Source: Mycolicibacter arupensis
GTDB taxonomy: Bacteria > Actinomycetota > Actinomycetes > Mycobacteriales > Mycobacteriaceae
DNA length: 33,631 bases
NCBI RefSeq assembly: GCF_002086515.1
Contig: NZ_MVHH01000042.1
Location: 1 to 33,631, forward strand
Direction: 5' to 3'
The notes below the pieces were generated by a model, which had not been told where the DNA came from, did not search any database, and worked only from the letters and a program-made list of their open reading frames with translations. The position numbers and the translations under genes are program-made. This document shows positions 16,471-24,467 of this stretch, in pieces (position 1 is the first letter of the stretch; every line of letters starts with the position of its first letter).

Positions 16471-16486
16471 GGTACCCTTTAGTACC
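16471..16486. promoter_or_regulatory. TetR operator copy 2 (regulator-proximal)
   Basis: GGTAC (16471-16475) and GTACC (16482-16486), with the same 6-nt spacing and trailing AA as copy 1, start exactly 33 bp after it, about three helical turns, so two repressor dimers could bind on one DNA face. It lies 38 nt before the TetR start and suggests autoregulation. Confidence 0.65.
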
Positions 16487-16523
16487 AACGGGTGGCAATA
16501 TTTACGCGCAGGGAGGTGCGGAA

Positions 16524-17132
16524 ATGACGATGACTGCCATCGATGTCCCGGCGGCCGAAACCGCCGACCCTTTCCGGCGTCGACTGCTCGACGGCCTGGC
16601 CGAATCGATCGCCGAGCGGGGATACCGGGCCAGCACAGTCGCGGAGATCGTGCGCGCCGCCCGCACCTCCAAGCGCACCTTCTACGACCACTTCGCCAGC
16701 AAGGAAGAGTGCTACCTGGAGCTGCTGCGCGCCGATAACGAGGCGCTGGCGGTGCGGATTAGGGCGGCGGTGGACCCGGAGGCCGATTGGCAGGTCCAGA
16801 TCCGCCAGGCGGTACAGGCCTATGTCGCCCAGGTACGGGACCGGGCGGCCATCACGCTGAGCTGGATTCGCGACATGCCCTCGCTCGGCGAGATCGCCCG
16901 TCCGGCGCAGCGGCGCGGGCTGCAACGCATGACCGACCTCTTGGTCGAACTCAGTGGAAGTCCGGGCTTTCGCCGGGCGGACCTGCCGGCCCTGAGCCCA
17001 GCCCTCGCGGTGATCCTGTTGGGAGGTCTGCGGGAGCTCACGGCGCTGGCCTTCGAGGACGGTGCCGATATCGGCGTCATCACCGAGCCGGCCATCGACG
17101 CCTCCAACGCCCTGCTGGGTCCTCGCGTCTGA
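16524..17132 (+). CDS. TetR-family regulator of the adjacent P450 (Rv0135c-like)
   Basis: A 202-residue TetR protein. The helix-turn-helix is AERGYRASTVAEIVRAARTSKRTFYDHFASKEECYLELL. The ATG at 16524 is chosen because GGGAGGTG (16510-16517) precedes it; upstream in-frame starts run through the operators. Divergent orientation and the duplicated GGTAC-N6-GTACC sites support repression of itself and of the P450. It converges on the desaturase gene, with one base between stop codons. Confidence 0.92.
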   Translation: MTMTAIDVPAAETADPFRRRLLDGLAESIAERGYRASTVAEIVRAARTSKRTFYDHFASKEECYLELLRADNEALAVRIRAAVDPEADWQVQIRQAVQAYVAQVRDRAAITLSWIRDMPSLGEIARPAQRRGLQRMTDLLVELSGSPGFRRADLPALSPALAVILLGGLRELTALAFEDGADIGVITEPAIDASNALLGPRV

Positions 17133-17133
17133 C

Positions 17134-18243
17134 TCAGTTCCAGGGCAGGGCCAGCTTGCAGATCTTGCGAACCACGGTGCCGAACTGCTTGAGCAGCGGG
17201 CCGGTGTTGTAGGGCACGCCATAGCGTTCGCAGATCTCGCGGACCTGCGGCGCGATCTCGGCGTAGCGGTGCGCGGGCAGGTCGGGGAACAGGTGGTGCT
17301 CGACCTGGAACGAGAGGTTCCCGGAGAAGATGTGGAACCACTTGCCGCCGGTGAGGTTCGCCGATCCGAGAATCTGGCGGTAGTACCACATCCCGCGTGT
17401 CTCGTTCGCGGTCTCCTCGATGGTGAATTCGCGTGTGCCATCGGGGAAGTGCCCGCAGAAGATGATCGTGTACGCCCAGATGTTGCGCATCAGGTTAGCG
17501 GTCATGTTTCCGGCGAACACCAACGGCGCGAACGGTCCGGCCAGTAGTGGGAAGGCGACGTAGTCCTTGAGCGTCTGGCGGCGCACCTTCTGCCAGGTCT
17601 CAAGAAGCATCTCCTTCTTGTCGGCGATACCGATCTCACCGGCCCGGATGCGCTCTGTCTCCAGTTCGTGCACCGCGACGCCGTATTGGAACAGCACCAT
17701 CAGCAAGAATGCGTACAGCGGGTTGCCCAGGTAGTACGGCGTCCAGGGCTGCTTCTCGCTCATCCGCAGGATGCCGTAGCCCACGTCGCGGTCCATCCCG
17801 ACGATGTTGGTGTGGGTGTGGTGCATGTAGTTGTGCGAATGCCGCCACTGGTCGGAGGGGCAGGCGCTGTCCCACTCGAAGTGCTTGCCGTACAAAGCCG
17901 GCTCGCCCATCCAGTCGTACTGGCCGTGCATGACGTTGTGGCCGATCTCCATGTTGTCGAGGATCTTCGACAGCCCCAGCATGACCGTGCCGGCCAGCCA
18001 GGCCGGCGGGATGATGCTGAAGAACAGCAGGGCGCGCCCACCGACCTCCAGGGAGCGCTGGGCCTTGATCATCCGATGGATGTAGTCGGCGTCACGCTCG
18101 CCGAGGTCTTCGAGAACGCTCTGGCGCAGCGCGTCGAGCTCGGCACCGAAGGCATCGAGGTGCGCGGGCAGGTCCGGGCTTTCCAGAACCCGCGGCAGTT
18201 CAGGCGCCTGCGGCGCTTCGCGGGTGAGGACTGGTTGCGACAT
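17134..18243 (-). CDS. Membrane fatty acyl desaturase (DesA3-like)
   Basis: A 369-residue integral-membrane di-iron desaturase related to mycobacterial DesA3 (Rv3229c), a stearoyl-CoA Δ9 desaturase. The three histidine boxes are complete: HNVMH at 102-106, HSHNYMHH at 135-142, and VEHHLFPDLPAH with His316/317. Hydrophobic spans lie near residues 72-92 and 170-190. The start is ATG 18243, set by AAGGAG upstream. It is about 55 residues shorter than I recall for DesA3 and lacks that protein's basic C-terminal tail, so it may be a paralogue with another chain length or position. The reductase gene lies 17 nt upstream in the same operon. Confidence 0.92.
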   Translation of the reverse strand: MSQPVLTREAPQAPELPRVLESPDLPAHLDAFGAELDALRQSVLEDLGERDADYIHRMIKAQRSLEVGGRALLFFSIIPPAWLAGTVMLGLSKILDNMEIGHNVMHGQYDWMGEPALYGKHFEWDSACPSDQWRHSHNYMHHTHTNIVGMDRDVGYGILRMSEKQPWTPYYLGNPLYAFLLMVLFQYGVAVHELETERIRAGEIGIADKKEMLLETWQKVRRQTLKDYVAFPLLAGPFAPLVFAGNMTANLMRNIWAYTIIFCGHFPDGTREFTIEETANETRGMWYYRQILGSANLTGGKWFHIFSGNLSFQVEHHLFPDLPAHRYAEIAPQVREICERYGVPYNTGPLLKQFGTVVRKICKLALPWN

Positions 18244-18260
18244 GGTTGGCTCCTTTGCTT

Positions 18261-19316
18261 CTACAGATCGATTTCGACGTCGCCGACGGGCACCGACACG
18301 CAGATCTGGATGTCTTCGCCCTCGTCGGTGGAGACCGCTCCGGTGATCAGGTTGCGCACCGTGCCAACGGTTTTGCGGCAGGTGCAGCTGTGGCAGATAC
18401 CCATCCGGCATCCGCTGGCCGGTGTCAGGCCGGCTGCTTCAGCCTGCTCCAGCAGTGGGCGGCCGTCATCGACCACCGATACGGTGCTACCGCGGAACGT
18501 GACCCGCCCGCCGGACGGGTCAGCCGGCGTAACGAACTCCGGCGGCACGAAACTCTCCGAAATGGCGTCGGGGCGCTGCTCGCGCACCGCGGCCACCAAA
18601 GCCGTTGGCCCGCACACGTACACCGCATCGGGGTCCGGCCCCGCCGCCCGCAGGTGCTCCGCACCGAAGTGGCCCTTCAGATCCCCGGCCTCGATGCCGC
18701 GGGTGTAGCCGTGCAGCACCTGCACCCGTGGCATGGCGGCGAGCTCGTCGTAGTAGCAGGCCTCCTCGCGGCTACGGGCGTAGTGGATGAAGGTGACCCG
18801 GCCCGCATAGCGTTCCGCGTTCAGGGTCCGCAGCATGGACATCACCGGGGTGATGCCGCTGCCGCCGGAGATCAGCAGGATCCGGCGCGGGCGAATCGCC
18901 GGCAGTACGAAGTCCCCGGCGGCCTTGTCCAGGCCGACGACCATGCCTGGGCGGGCCTGCCGGTACAGGTACTCCGAGACCAAGCCCCCTTCGTGGAGAC
19001 CGACGGTGATCTCCAGGAGCCGCTGCCCCTCGGCGTTGGCCGGTGAGTAGCACCGGGTGCGCCGACGGCCATTGATGTCGACGGACAGCTGGATGTGCTG
19101 GCCCGCGGTGAAGCCCTGGAAGGCATCGTTGGGTTCGAGCACCAGGGTCACGCTGCGCGGAGTGGTGCGCTGGACTGAGATCACCTGGGCGCGGGCGTCG
19201 TTGCGGGTCCACGTCGGTGACACCAGCTCGGTGTAGCGGTCGACCCCGTGGGGGCCGGTGAGCAGATCGACCAGGCTGGAGCCCAGGACCCGCCGCGTCA
19301 AAGTTTGAGTGAACAT
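18261..19316 (-). CDS. NADPH oxidoreductase with C-terminal 2Fe-2S ferredoxin (Rv3230c-like)
   Basis: A 351-residue electron-transfer protein that passes reducing power from NAD(P)H to the desaturase. Order of domains: FAD-binding barrel (residues ~35-140, with RCYSPAN for the flavin), NAD(P)-binding domain (ISGGSGITPVMSML, YVCGPTAL), then a plant-type 2Fe-2S domain. The cluster cysteines are seen in CRMGICHSCTC and in IQICVSVP. This is the arrangement of Rv3230c, partner of DesA3. ATG 19316 is the first gene of the operon; the TetR operator lies 10-25 nt upstream. The TetR gene diverges from it. Confidence 0.93.
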   Translation of the reverse strand: MFTQTLTRRVLGSSLVDLLTGPHGVDRYTELVSPTWTRNDARAQVISVQRTTPRSVTLVLEPNDAFQGFTAGQHIQLSVDINGRRRTRCYSPANAEGQRLLEITVGLHEGGLVSEYLYRQARPGMVVGLDKAAGDFVLPAIRPRRILLISGGSGITPVMSMLRTLNAERYAGRVTFIHYARSREEACYYDELAAMPRVQVLHGYTRGIEAGDLKGHFGAEHLRAAGPDPDAVYVCGPTALVAAVREQRPDAISESFVPPEFVTPADPSGGRVTFRGSTVSVVDDGRPLLEQAEAAGLTPASGCRMGICHSCTCRKTVGTVRNLITGAVSTDEGEDIQICVSVPVGDVEIDL

Positions 19317-19325
19317 ATGTACACA

Positions 19326-19341
19326 GTGAACACTCGTTCAC
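19326..19341. promoter_or_regulatory. TetR operator between desaturase operon and its regulator
   Basis: GTGAAC-ACTC-GTTCAC is a perfect inverted repeat of 6-nt half-sites, 10 nt before the reductase start. A degenerate copy (GTGAACAGTCGTAC) begins at 19386, at the TetR start codon, and another GTGAACA lies at 19309-19315. GTTGTG/CACAAC (19365-19384) is a second inverted repeat in the same gap. Confidence 0.6.
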
Positions 19342-19385
19342 GATCAGTCAAGGCCCTTTTGCCGGTTGTGTTACGCTTCACAACA

Positions 19386-20111
19386 GTGAACAGTCGTACG
19401 CCGAACTCACGGTCCGAGCGCGCGCGGCCACCCCGGCCAGAACGCCCTTCCCGTGCCTCCCGTCCCGAGCGCTCGCCCCGCCCCGAACGGCCCGAGCGCG
19501 TTTCGCGTGAGGATCGCAAGGAAGCCACCCGGCGCGCCATCATCAACGCGGCGCTCACCCTGCTCGACGAACGCAGCTTCAGCGCACTGAGCCTCCGCGA
19601 GGTGACCCGGGCCGCGCACATCGTTCCGGCCGCGTTCTACCGGCACTTCGAGTCGATGGACGCCCTGGGCCTGGTTCTCATCGATGAATCGTTTCGGGCC
19701 CTGCGCGAGACCCTGCGCGACGCCCGCACCGGCGGGGTGGACCCCAGCCGGATCATCGAGTCCTCGGTCGAAGTCCTGGTCGACAGCGTGGCATCCCGCC
19801 ACGAGTACTGGCGCTTCATCAACCGAGAGCGCTTCAGCGGAATGACCGTGCTGCGGTATGCGATTCGCACCGAGATTCGGCTGATCACCTCCGAGCTGGC
19901 CACCGACTTGGCGCGGCTGCCCGGGTTGGACGGCTGGAGCGCAGAAGATCTCAATATTCTGGCGGGCCTGTTCGTCAACGCGATGATCGTGACCGCGGAG
20001 GCCATCGACGAAGCCCCCGATGCCGAAGCCCTTGCCGAGATCAAACAGGTTGCCGTCAAACAGCTCCGGATGATCGCCCTGGCCACCGGCGGCTGGCGCA
20101 GCAAGCCCTGA
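19386..20111 (+). CDS. TetR-family regulator of the desaturase operon
   Basis: A 241-residue TetR protein when started at GTG 19386 (VNSRTPNSRS); a GTG at 19326 would add 20 residues but lies inside the operator. About 45 N-terminal residues form a Pro/Arg/Ser-rich, highly basic arm with repeated RPERPSR/SRPERSP units, which may add non-specific DNA contacts. The helix-turn-helix follows (LDERSFSALSLREVTRAAHIVPAAFYRHFESMDALG). The effector domain contains SRHEYWRFINRERFSG. The divergent layout suggests that it represses the desaturase genes in response to acyl chains, like other fatty-acid TetR sensors. Its 3' end is 3 nt from the DUF4185 gene. Confidence 0.88.
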   Translation: MNSRTPNSRSERARPPRPERPSRASRPERSPRPERPERVSREDRKEATRRAIINAALTLLDERSFSALSLREVTRAAHIVPAAFYRHFESMDALGLVLIDESFRALRETLRDARTGGVDPSRIIESSVEVLVDSVASRHEYWRFINRERFSGMTVLRYAIRTEIRLITSELATDLARLPGLDGWSAEDLNILAGLFVNAMIVTAEAIDEAPDAEALAEIKQVAVKQLRMIALATGGWRSKP

Positions 20112-20114
20112 CCG

Positions 20115-21164
20115 GTGTGCCCGGCCGCGCGTAACACCTCGGGAAAGTGGGCCGACGTCACCGGCCCGGGAATCACCGAACGCTGGGGGGTGAGGTGCGC
20201 CGACCTGGGCGCTTCAGTGCTGGCGCCCAACGGTTCCCTGGTGTCGGTGTTCGGCGACACCTTCTCCGGTGAGTTTGTCGGCCAAGGGGATTGGCGTTCA
20301 CCGGTGATTCTCATCGGCACCGGAGACGCCGCCCACCGGGTGCGCTACCAGCGAGCCGGCGGCCCCGATCCGAACTACGCCCGCCAGCTGTGGCACTACC
20401 GGCACCGCGAACCCGCCTCGCGGTGGGACCGCGCCGCGATCAGCACGGTGATTCCCTCCGATCTGCTGCGGGTGGACCAGGCGCTCTACCTGCACGCGAT
20501 CGTCAACCGCGGCTTCGGCAACGTGGCCTGGACCGAGATCTGGCGATCGGCCGACAATGGTGTGTCCTGGCAGCACCTCGGGGCGCGGTTCCCGGCCCGG
20601 TCGCATCGGGGGCACGCCCAATGCTGGTCGTGGGATTTCGACCCCGACGACGGCTGGGTGTATGTGGTCTCGACCGCATTCCGGCGCGACAGGGGCGTGA
20701 TCCTGCGGCGGGTGCGCCCCGAGCACCTGGGCGACCCGGGCCGCTACTCGGGCTGGGGTTACCGGGACGGTCACCGCGCCTGGGGCCACACCCCGGCCCC
20801 GATCACCCCGCCCGGCGAGACGTGGGGCGAACTGTCACTGCGCCGGCTGGCCCCGCGGACCTGGGTCCTGGGCGGATTCGTCTCGTCGCGCTACGCCCTG
20901 GGCTACCGCGTACTGGACTCCCCCACCGCCGCGCTGGCGCGTGTACCGCTGCAGCTTCCGCTGCTTGGCTGCGCCTGGGCGGACGAGGACCACGCCTGCG
21001 GCCGCGTCGCCCAGCTCTATGGCGGTTACGTCCTGCCCGGCTCCCGGGTGGATCACCCCTGCGGAGTGGGACTGATGGTGTCGCAGTGGAACACCGCGGC
21101 GGGCTGGCCGTATCGGGTGATGCAGTTCCGCACGACCCTGGTCAGCCACCCCACACCCGGATAA
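20115..21164 (+). CDS. DUF4185 protein (possible GH183 endo-D-arabinanase-like)
   Basis: A 349-residue protein that reads as one β-propeller-like DUF4185 domain. Blade-type motifs include VFGDTFSGEFV, IWRSADNGVSWQHLG (a sialidase-like Asp-box), the aromatic WSWDFDPDDGWVYVVST and the Tyr/Trp-rich GYRDGHRAWGH. DUF4185 proteins from actinobacteria include endo-D-arabinanases (CAZy GH183) that cut mycobacterial arabinan; whether this member has that activity is inference. No signal peptide follows GTG 20115, unusual for an envelope-acting enzyme, so it may act in the cytosol or use another route. The GTG lies 3 nt after the TetR stop, so the two may be co-transcribed. A weak start upstream cannot be ruled out. 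Confidence 0.72.
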   Translation: MCPAARNTSGKWADVTGPGITERWGVRCADLGASVLAPNGSLVSVFGDTFSGEFVGQGDWRSPVILIGTGDAAHRVRYQRAGGPDPNYARQLWHYRHREPASRWDRAAISTVIPSDLLRVDQALYLHAIVNRGFGNVAWTEIWRSADNGVSWQHLGARFPARSHRGHAQCWSWDFDPDDGWVYVVSTAFRRDRGVILRRVRPEHLGDPGRYSGWGYRDGHRAWGHTPAPITPPGETWGELSLRRLAPRTWVLGGFVSSRYALGYRVLDSPTAALARVPLQLPLLGCAWADEDHACGRVAQLYGGYVLPGSRVDHPCGVGLMVSQWNTAAGWPYRVMQFRTTLVSHPTPG

Positions 21165-21190
21165 CTCCATCGCAACCAGATACTGCGAGA

Positions 21191-21265
21191 AAGCTGAGGA
21201 ATTCCTGGGTAACTGCTAGCATCGCCGCCAACCGGTTCACCCGACTTCGGCGAGAGGCAGCGATC
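21191..21265 (+). promoter_or_regulatory. Repeated promoter/leader, copy 1
   Basis: This block recurs before all three phosphatase-like genes: AAGCTGAGG, then CTGGGTAACTG, the -10-like TAGCAT (21217-21222), CGCC, and a GAGAGG ribosome binding site before GTG 21266. The distance from AAGCTG to the start codon is 75 nt here, 75 in copy 2 and 76 in copy 3. Confidence 0.6.
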
Positions 21266-22666
21266 GTGACAAAAGTGAAGAAGTTTCTCTGCGGTGCCGC
21301 CGCCGCCAGCCTGGTAGCGGGAGCGGGCGCGGCCGTCGGAACCCAGGTGGGCCTGTCGAAGGTGACCGCGGACTGGATGCTCACCGCCGAGCACGTGCTG
21401 CTGATCGGCCTCGACGGCGTCAACCTGTCCAAGGTTCTGGAATACGCCTACAACGACGACAGCGGCTTCAAGACCGCGATGGACCAGGGCATCACCGGGA
21501 CCGCCAGCATCATCAACCACACCACGCTCTCCGGACCGTCCTGGTCGACGGTGCTCACCGGGGTGTGGGACGACAAGCACGGCGTCTTCAACAACCTGTT
21601 CCGCGCCGAGCCGTACAACCTGTGGCCGTCGGTGTTCAACCTGATCGAGTACAACAAGCCCGAGATCAACACCACGATCATCAGCAACTGGGAGTACCTC
21701 AACCAGCTGGCCGACTCCGGGGGATATCCGGTCGACAACAACGTCTTCGTCGGGCCCGGGGACAGTCCCGCCGACAGCGACGCGTCGGTCACCGCACTCA
21801 CCATCGCCCAGATCCTCGCCACCGCGGACAACCCCGATGACATCTCCAACTTCCTGTTCTCCTACCAGAGCCAGGCCGACCACGCCGGACATGAGTTCGC
21901 CGGCGGGTCGGAGGAATACCAACAGGCCATCATCAACCTCGGGGGCAACCTCCAGCAGATTCTGGCCGCGATCGCCCAGGTGCAGGCGCTCACCGGCGAC
22001 GACTGGTCGATCATCGTGACCACCGACCACGGCCACCAGCAGACGGTGACGCTGCCCGGCCTCAGCATCGGCCACGGCTTCCAGTCGCCCAACGAGACGT
22101 CGTCGTTCGTCATCTTCGATCAGGCCGGCAGTAACGCGACCGACGGCAGCCAGAACCTGAACTTCTCGATCGCCGACATCACCCCGACGATCCTGTCGCT
22201 GTTCGGCATCGACCTGCGGTCGGACTTCGACGGCGTCTCGCTGACCGATGACCCGACCGTCCTGGACAGCCACGTCACTCCCGTCGACCTCCAACAGGCA
22301 CTGCTGGCGGCGCTGGCGATGTACGGCTACCCCAACATCGGCAACGAGCTCACCCTGGGGTTCCGGACGTTGGTGGGCTCGGTCCCCTACTTCCTCAACA
22401 CCTTTGTCAACCAGATCGACCAGTTCCTGCAGGGGATCGTCAACCAGGACATCTTCCTGATCAGCGGGCTGGCCGAGGGCGCTCAACTGGTCAACAATTT
22501 CTTCGGCGGCCTGACCGTGGACGTCACCAATACGGTGGCCCAGGCCATTACGCACCTGCTCGGTTCGGGCGTGATCGCACCCACCGACGCGCCCCTGCCG
22601 CTGCCGGGCGTGGCCGAGTTCACCGGATTGGAGTCCCTGCTCGACCTCGACGCCCTAGTGGGCTGA
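21266..22666 (+). CDS. Secreted alkaline-phosphatase-superfamily enzyme, paralogue 1
   Basis: A 466-residue protein with an N-terminal export signal (MTKVKKFLCGAAAASLVAG) and the metal-enzyme core of the nucleotide pyrophosphatase/phosphodiesterase clan. Likely metal ligands: D50 (LLIGLDG), D205/H209 (DHAGH), D254/H255 (TTDHGH), H270 (GHGFQSPNE). The nucleophile candidate is S89 (LSGPSWSTVLTG). These are phosphoester, phosphonate or sulfate hydrolases; the substrate cannot be predicted. The C-terminal ~120 residues are a hydrophobic helical region ending in DAPLPLPGVAEFTG, conserved in all three copies and possibly used for membrane or envelope association. A longer in-frame reading from 20291 is rejected because the DUF4185 gene occupies it. 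Confidence 0.87.
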   Translation: MTKVKKFLCGAAAASLVAGAGAAVGTQVGLSKVTADWMLTAEHVLLIGLDGVNLSKVLEYAYNDDSGFKTAMDQGITGTASIINHTTLSGPSWSTVLTGVWDDKHGVFNNLFRAEPYNLWPSVFNLIEYNKPEINTTIISNWEYLNQLADSGGYPVDNNVFVGPGDSPADSDASVTALTIAQILATADNPDDISNFLFSYQSQADHAGHEFAGGSEEYQQAIINLGGNLQQILAAIAQVQALTGDDWSIIVTTDHGHQQTVTLPGLSIGHGFQSPNETSSFVIFDQAGSNATDGSQNLNFSIADITPTILSLFGIDLRSDFDGVSLTDDPTVLDSHVTPVDLQQALLAALAMYGYPNIGNELTLGFRTLVGSVPYFLNTFVNQIDQFLQGIVNQDIFLISGLAEGAQLVNNFFGGLTVDVTNTVAQAITHLLGSGVIAPTDAPLPLPGVAEFTGLESLLDLDALVG

Positions 22667-22697
22667 CACCAGGCCCGAGGCACCTCTGAGCAACCGG

Positions 22698-22716
22698 CGC
22701 GATACCCCAGATCGCG
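22698..22716 (+). terminator. Weak hairpin after paralogue 1
   Basis: CGCGAT (22698-22703) and ATCGCG (22711-22716) form a 6-bp perfect stem with a 7-nt loop, 31 nt after the stop codon. It has no U tract. It may be a weak terminator or 3'-end stem. Confidence 0.3.
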
Positions 22717-22773
22717 TCGGTCGCCCAGAGATTCCTCAGTAACTTCCTGCAGGAATAGTCCGCTTTCGCGCAC

Positions 22774-22848
22774 AAGCTGTGGATTACCTGGGGAACTGTT
22801 AGTATCGCCGCAAATTGGCCCGCACAACTTCGGCGAGGGAATGCGATC
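22774..22848 (+). promoter_or_regulatory. Repeated promoter/leader, copy 2
   Basis: Copy 2 of the conserved block: AAGCTGTGG, CTGGGGAACTG, the -10-like TAGTAT (22800-22805), TCGCCGC, then ACTTCGGCGAGGGAATGCGATC before GTG 22849 with GAGGGA as ribosome binding site. A 12-nt palindrome TTCCTGCAGGAA (22744-22755) lies just upstream and is not shared by the other copies. Confidence 0.6.
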
Positions 22849-24303
22849 GTGACGACAATCAAGCGAGTGCTCTGTGGTGCGGCTGTCGCCGGCCTGGTCG
22901 CCGGAACGGCTTCGGTGGCGGGCTCGCAGGTGGGCCTGTCCACGGTGACCGCCGATTGGATGCTGGCCGCCGAGCACGTGCTGCTGCTGGGCACGGACGG
23001 CACCAACCTGGACAAGATCCTGGAGTACGCCTACAACGACGACAGCGGCTTCAAGATGCTGATGGACCGGGGCATCACCGCGGCCACCACCATCGCCGGC
23101 CACATGACCATGTCCACGCCGTCGTGGTCGACGATTCTCACCGGCGTGTGGGACGACAAGCACGGTGTGGTCAGCAACGTCTACCGGCCCGAGCCGTACA
23201 CCACCTGGCCGTCGGTGTTCAACCTGATCGAGTACTTCAAGCCCGAGGTCGACACCACGGTGATCTCCGGCCGCGGCCTGTTCACCGAGATCGCGTCCAC
23301 GGGCGGTTACCCGGCCGACAACATCATCGGCATCACCGGTGGATCCACCTCAGCGGAGATGGATTCGCTGGTCACCCAGGAGACCATCGCCCGGATTCTG
23401 GCGACCACCACCAACCCGAACCTCGACACCTTCATGTTTTCCTACCAGTCGCAGGTCGACCATGCCGGGCACTCCTTCGGCGGTGGATCGGACGAGTACC
23501 GCGACGCCGTGATCAACGTCGGGGCCAACTGGAAAGAGATCCTGGACGCGGTGGCGGCCGCCGAGGAGGCCACCGGCGATAAGTGGACGATCATCGCGGT
23601 CACCGACCACGGCCACCAGCAGAACCCAGACCTGTTCGGATTCAGCCTGGGCCACGGCTTCCAGTCGCCCAATGAGACCTCCAGCTTCGTCATGCTGTCG
23701 CTGGCCGGTAACGAGGCCCAGGCCGGCGGCCAGAGCCTGACCTATCAGACCGTCGACATCACCCCCACGATCCTGCAGGTCTTCGGCATCCCGATGCGCT
23801 CGGACTTCGACGGTGTCCCAATGCAGACCGACCCGGACATCTTGAACAGCATCGTCTTCCCGACCGACCTCAAGCAGGCCCTCACCGCTGCCATCGCAAG
23901 CTACGGCTACCCGAACATCGGCATCGACGTCATGCTGAGCATCCGTGCGCTGGCGGGCGGGGCCGGGTACTTCCTGGAGAACTACGCGCTGCCGCCCATC
24001 CTGAACTACCTGCAGACGATCGTCGACCAGGACATCTTCTTGATCAGCGGGCTGGCCGAAGGCGCCCAGTGGGTGCTCAAGACCGTCGGTGACGCCACCG
24101 CAGATGTGCTCACCGACATCGGCCGGGTGGTCGCGTACTTCACCGGCGCCGGCGTCATCCCGCCGAGCGACGCGCCCCTGCCGCCTCCGGGCGTCGCCGA
24201 GTTCACCGGGTCGCTGGACACCCTGTTCACCGGCTTCGCGGCCCCTGAGCTGGGCGCCCCCGAGCTGCCTGCGCTGCTCGACCTCGACGTCCTGGCGGGC
24301 TGA
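22849..24303 (+). CDS. Secreted alkaline-phosphatase-superfamily enzyme, paralogue 2
   Basis: 484 residues, tandem paralogue of the gene at 21266. It has the same plan: export signal (MTTIKRVLCGAAVAGLVAG), D50, S89 nucleophile candidate (MSTPSWSTILTG), DHAGH, VTDHGH and GHGFQSPNE. The active site is intact, so it is not a pseudogene. It differs from paralogue 1 at the substrate side (GRGLFTEIAST in place of NWEYLNQLADS; an insert after GITGGSTSAEM) and has a longer Ala/Pro/Leu-rich tail before LLDLDVLAG. The GTG start is set by the leader. Sequence drift between copies suggests that the duplication is old or has been selected for different substrates. Confidence 0.87.
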   Translation: MTTIKRVLCGAAVAGLVAGTASVAGSQVGLSTVTADWMLAAEHVLLLGTDGTNLDKILEYAYNDDSGFKMLMDRGITAATTIAGHMTMSTPSWSTILTGVWDDKHGVVSNVYRPEPYTTWPSVFNLIEYFKPEVDTTVISGRGLFTEIASTGGYPADNIIGITGGSTSAEMDSLVTQETIARILATTTNPNLDTFMFSYQSQVDHAGHSFGGGSDEYRDAVINVGANWKEILDAVAAAEEATGDKWTIIAVTDHGHQQNPDLFGFSLGHGFQSPNETSSFVMLSLAGNEAQAGGQSLTYQTVDITPTILQVFGIPMRSDFDGVPMQTDPDILNSIVFPTDLKQALTAAIASYGYPNIGIDVMLSIRALAGGAGYFLENYALPPILNYLQTIVDQDIFLISGLAEGAQWVLKTVGDATADVLTDIGRVVAYFTGAGVIPPSDAPLPPPGVAEFTGSLDTLFTGFAAPELGAPELPALLDLDVLAG

Positions 24304-24391
24304 TACAGCCCGGACGGCATGTGTGCGGCCAGGTGAAATGCTGGGCCAACTCCTCAGCAACACCCTGCTCACATGAGGAAAATCGCCCAGA

Positions 24392-24467
24392 AAGCTGAGT
24401 TTTCTCTGGGTGACTGATAGTGTCGCGATCAATTGGCTGGCAGGACTTGGGACGAGGGAATCCGATC
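24392..24467 (+). promoter_or_regulatory. Repeated promoter/leader, copy 3
   Basis: Copy 3: AAGCTGAGT, CTGGGTGACTG, the -10-like TAGTGT (24418-24423), TCGC, a one-base length difference, then GGGACGAGGGAATCCGATC before GTG 24468, with GAGGGA as ribosome binding site. Confidence 0.58.

Noticed and set aside
21296..21310. Lipobox in the phosphatase paralogues (FLCG near residue 9)
   Set aside because: The Cys lies before the hydrophobic core, the preceding residues do not fit the lipobox, and paralogue 3 has Ser at this position.
21053..22555. A 500-residue minus-strand open frame
   Set aside because: Antisense to paralogue 1; similar shadows lie opposite paralogues 2 and 3, as expected from GC-rich codon bias.
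20291..22666. A 791-residue plus-strand reading that joins to phosphatase paralogue 1
   Set aside because: The first ~325 codons overlap the DUF4185 gene in another frame and read as Arg/Pro-rich shadow; a signal peptide and ribosome binding site mark GTG 21266 as the true start.
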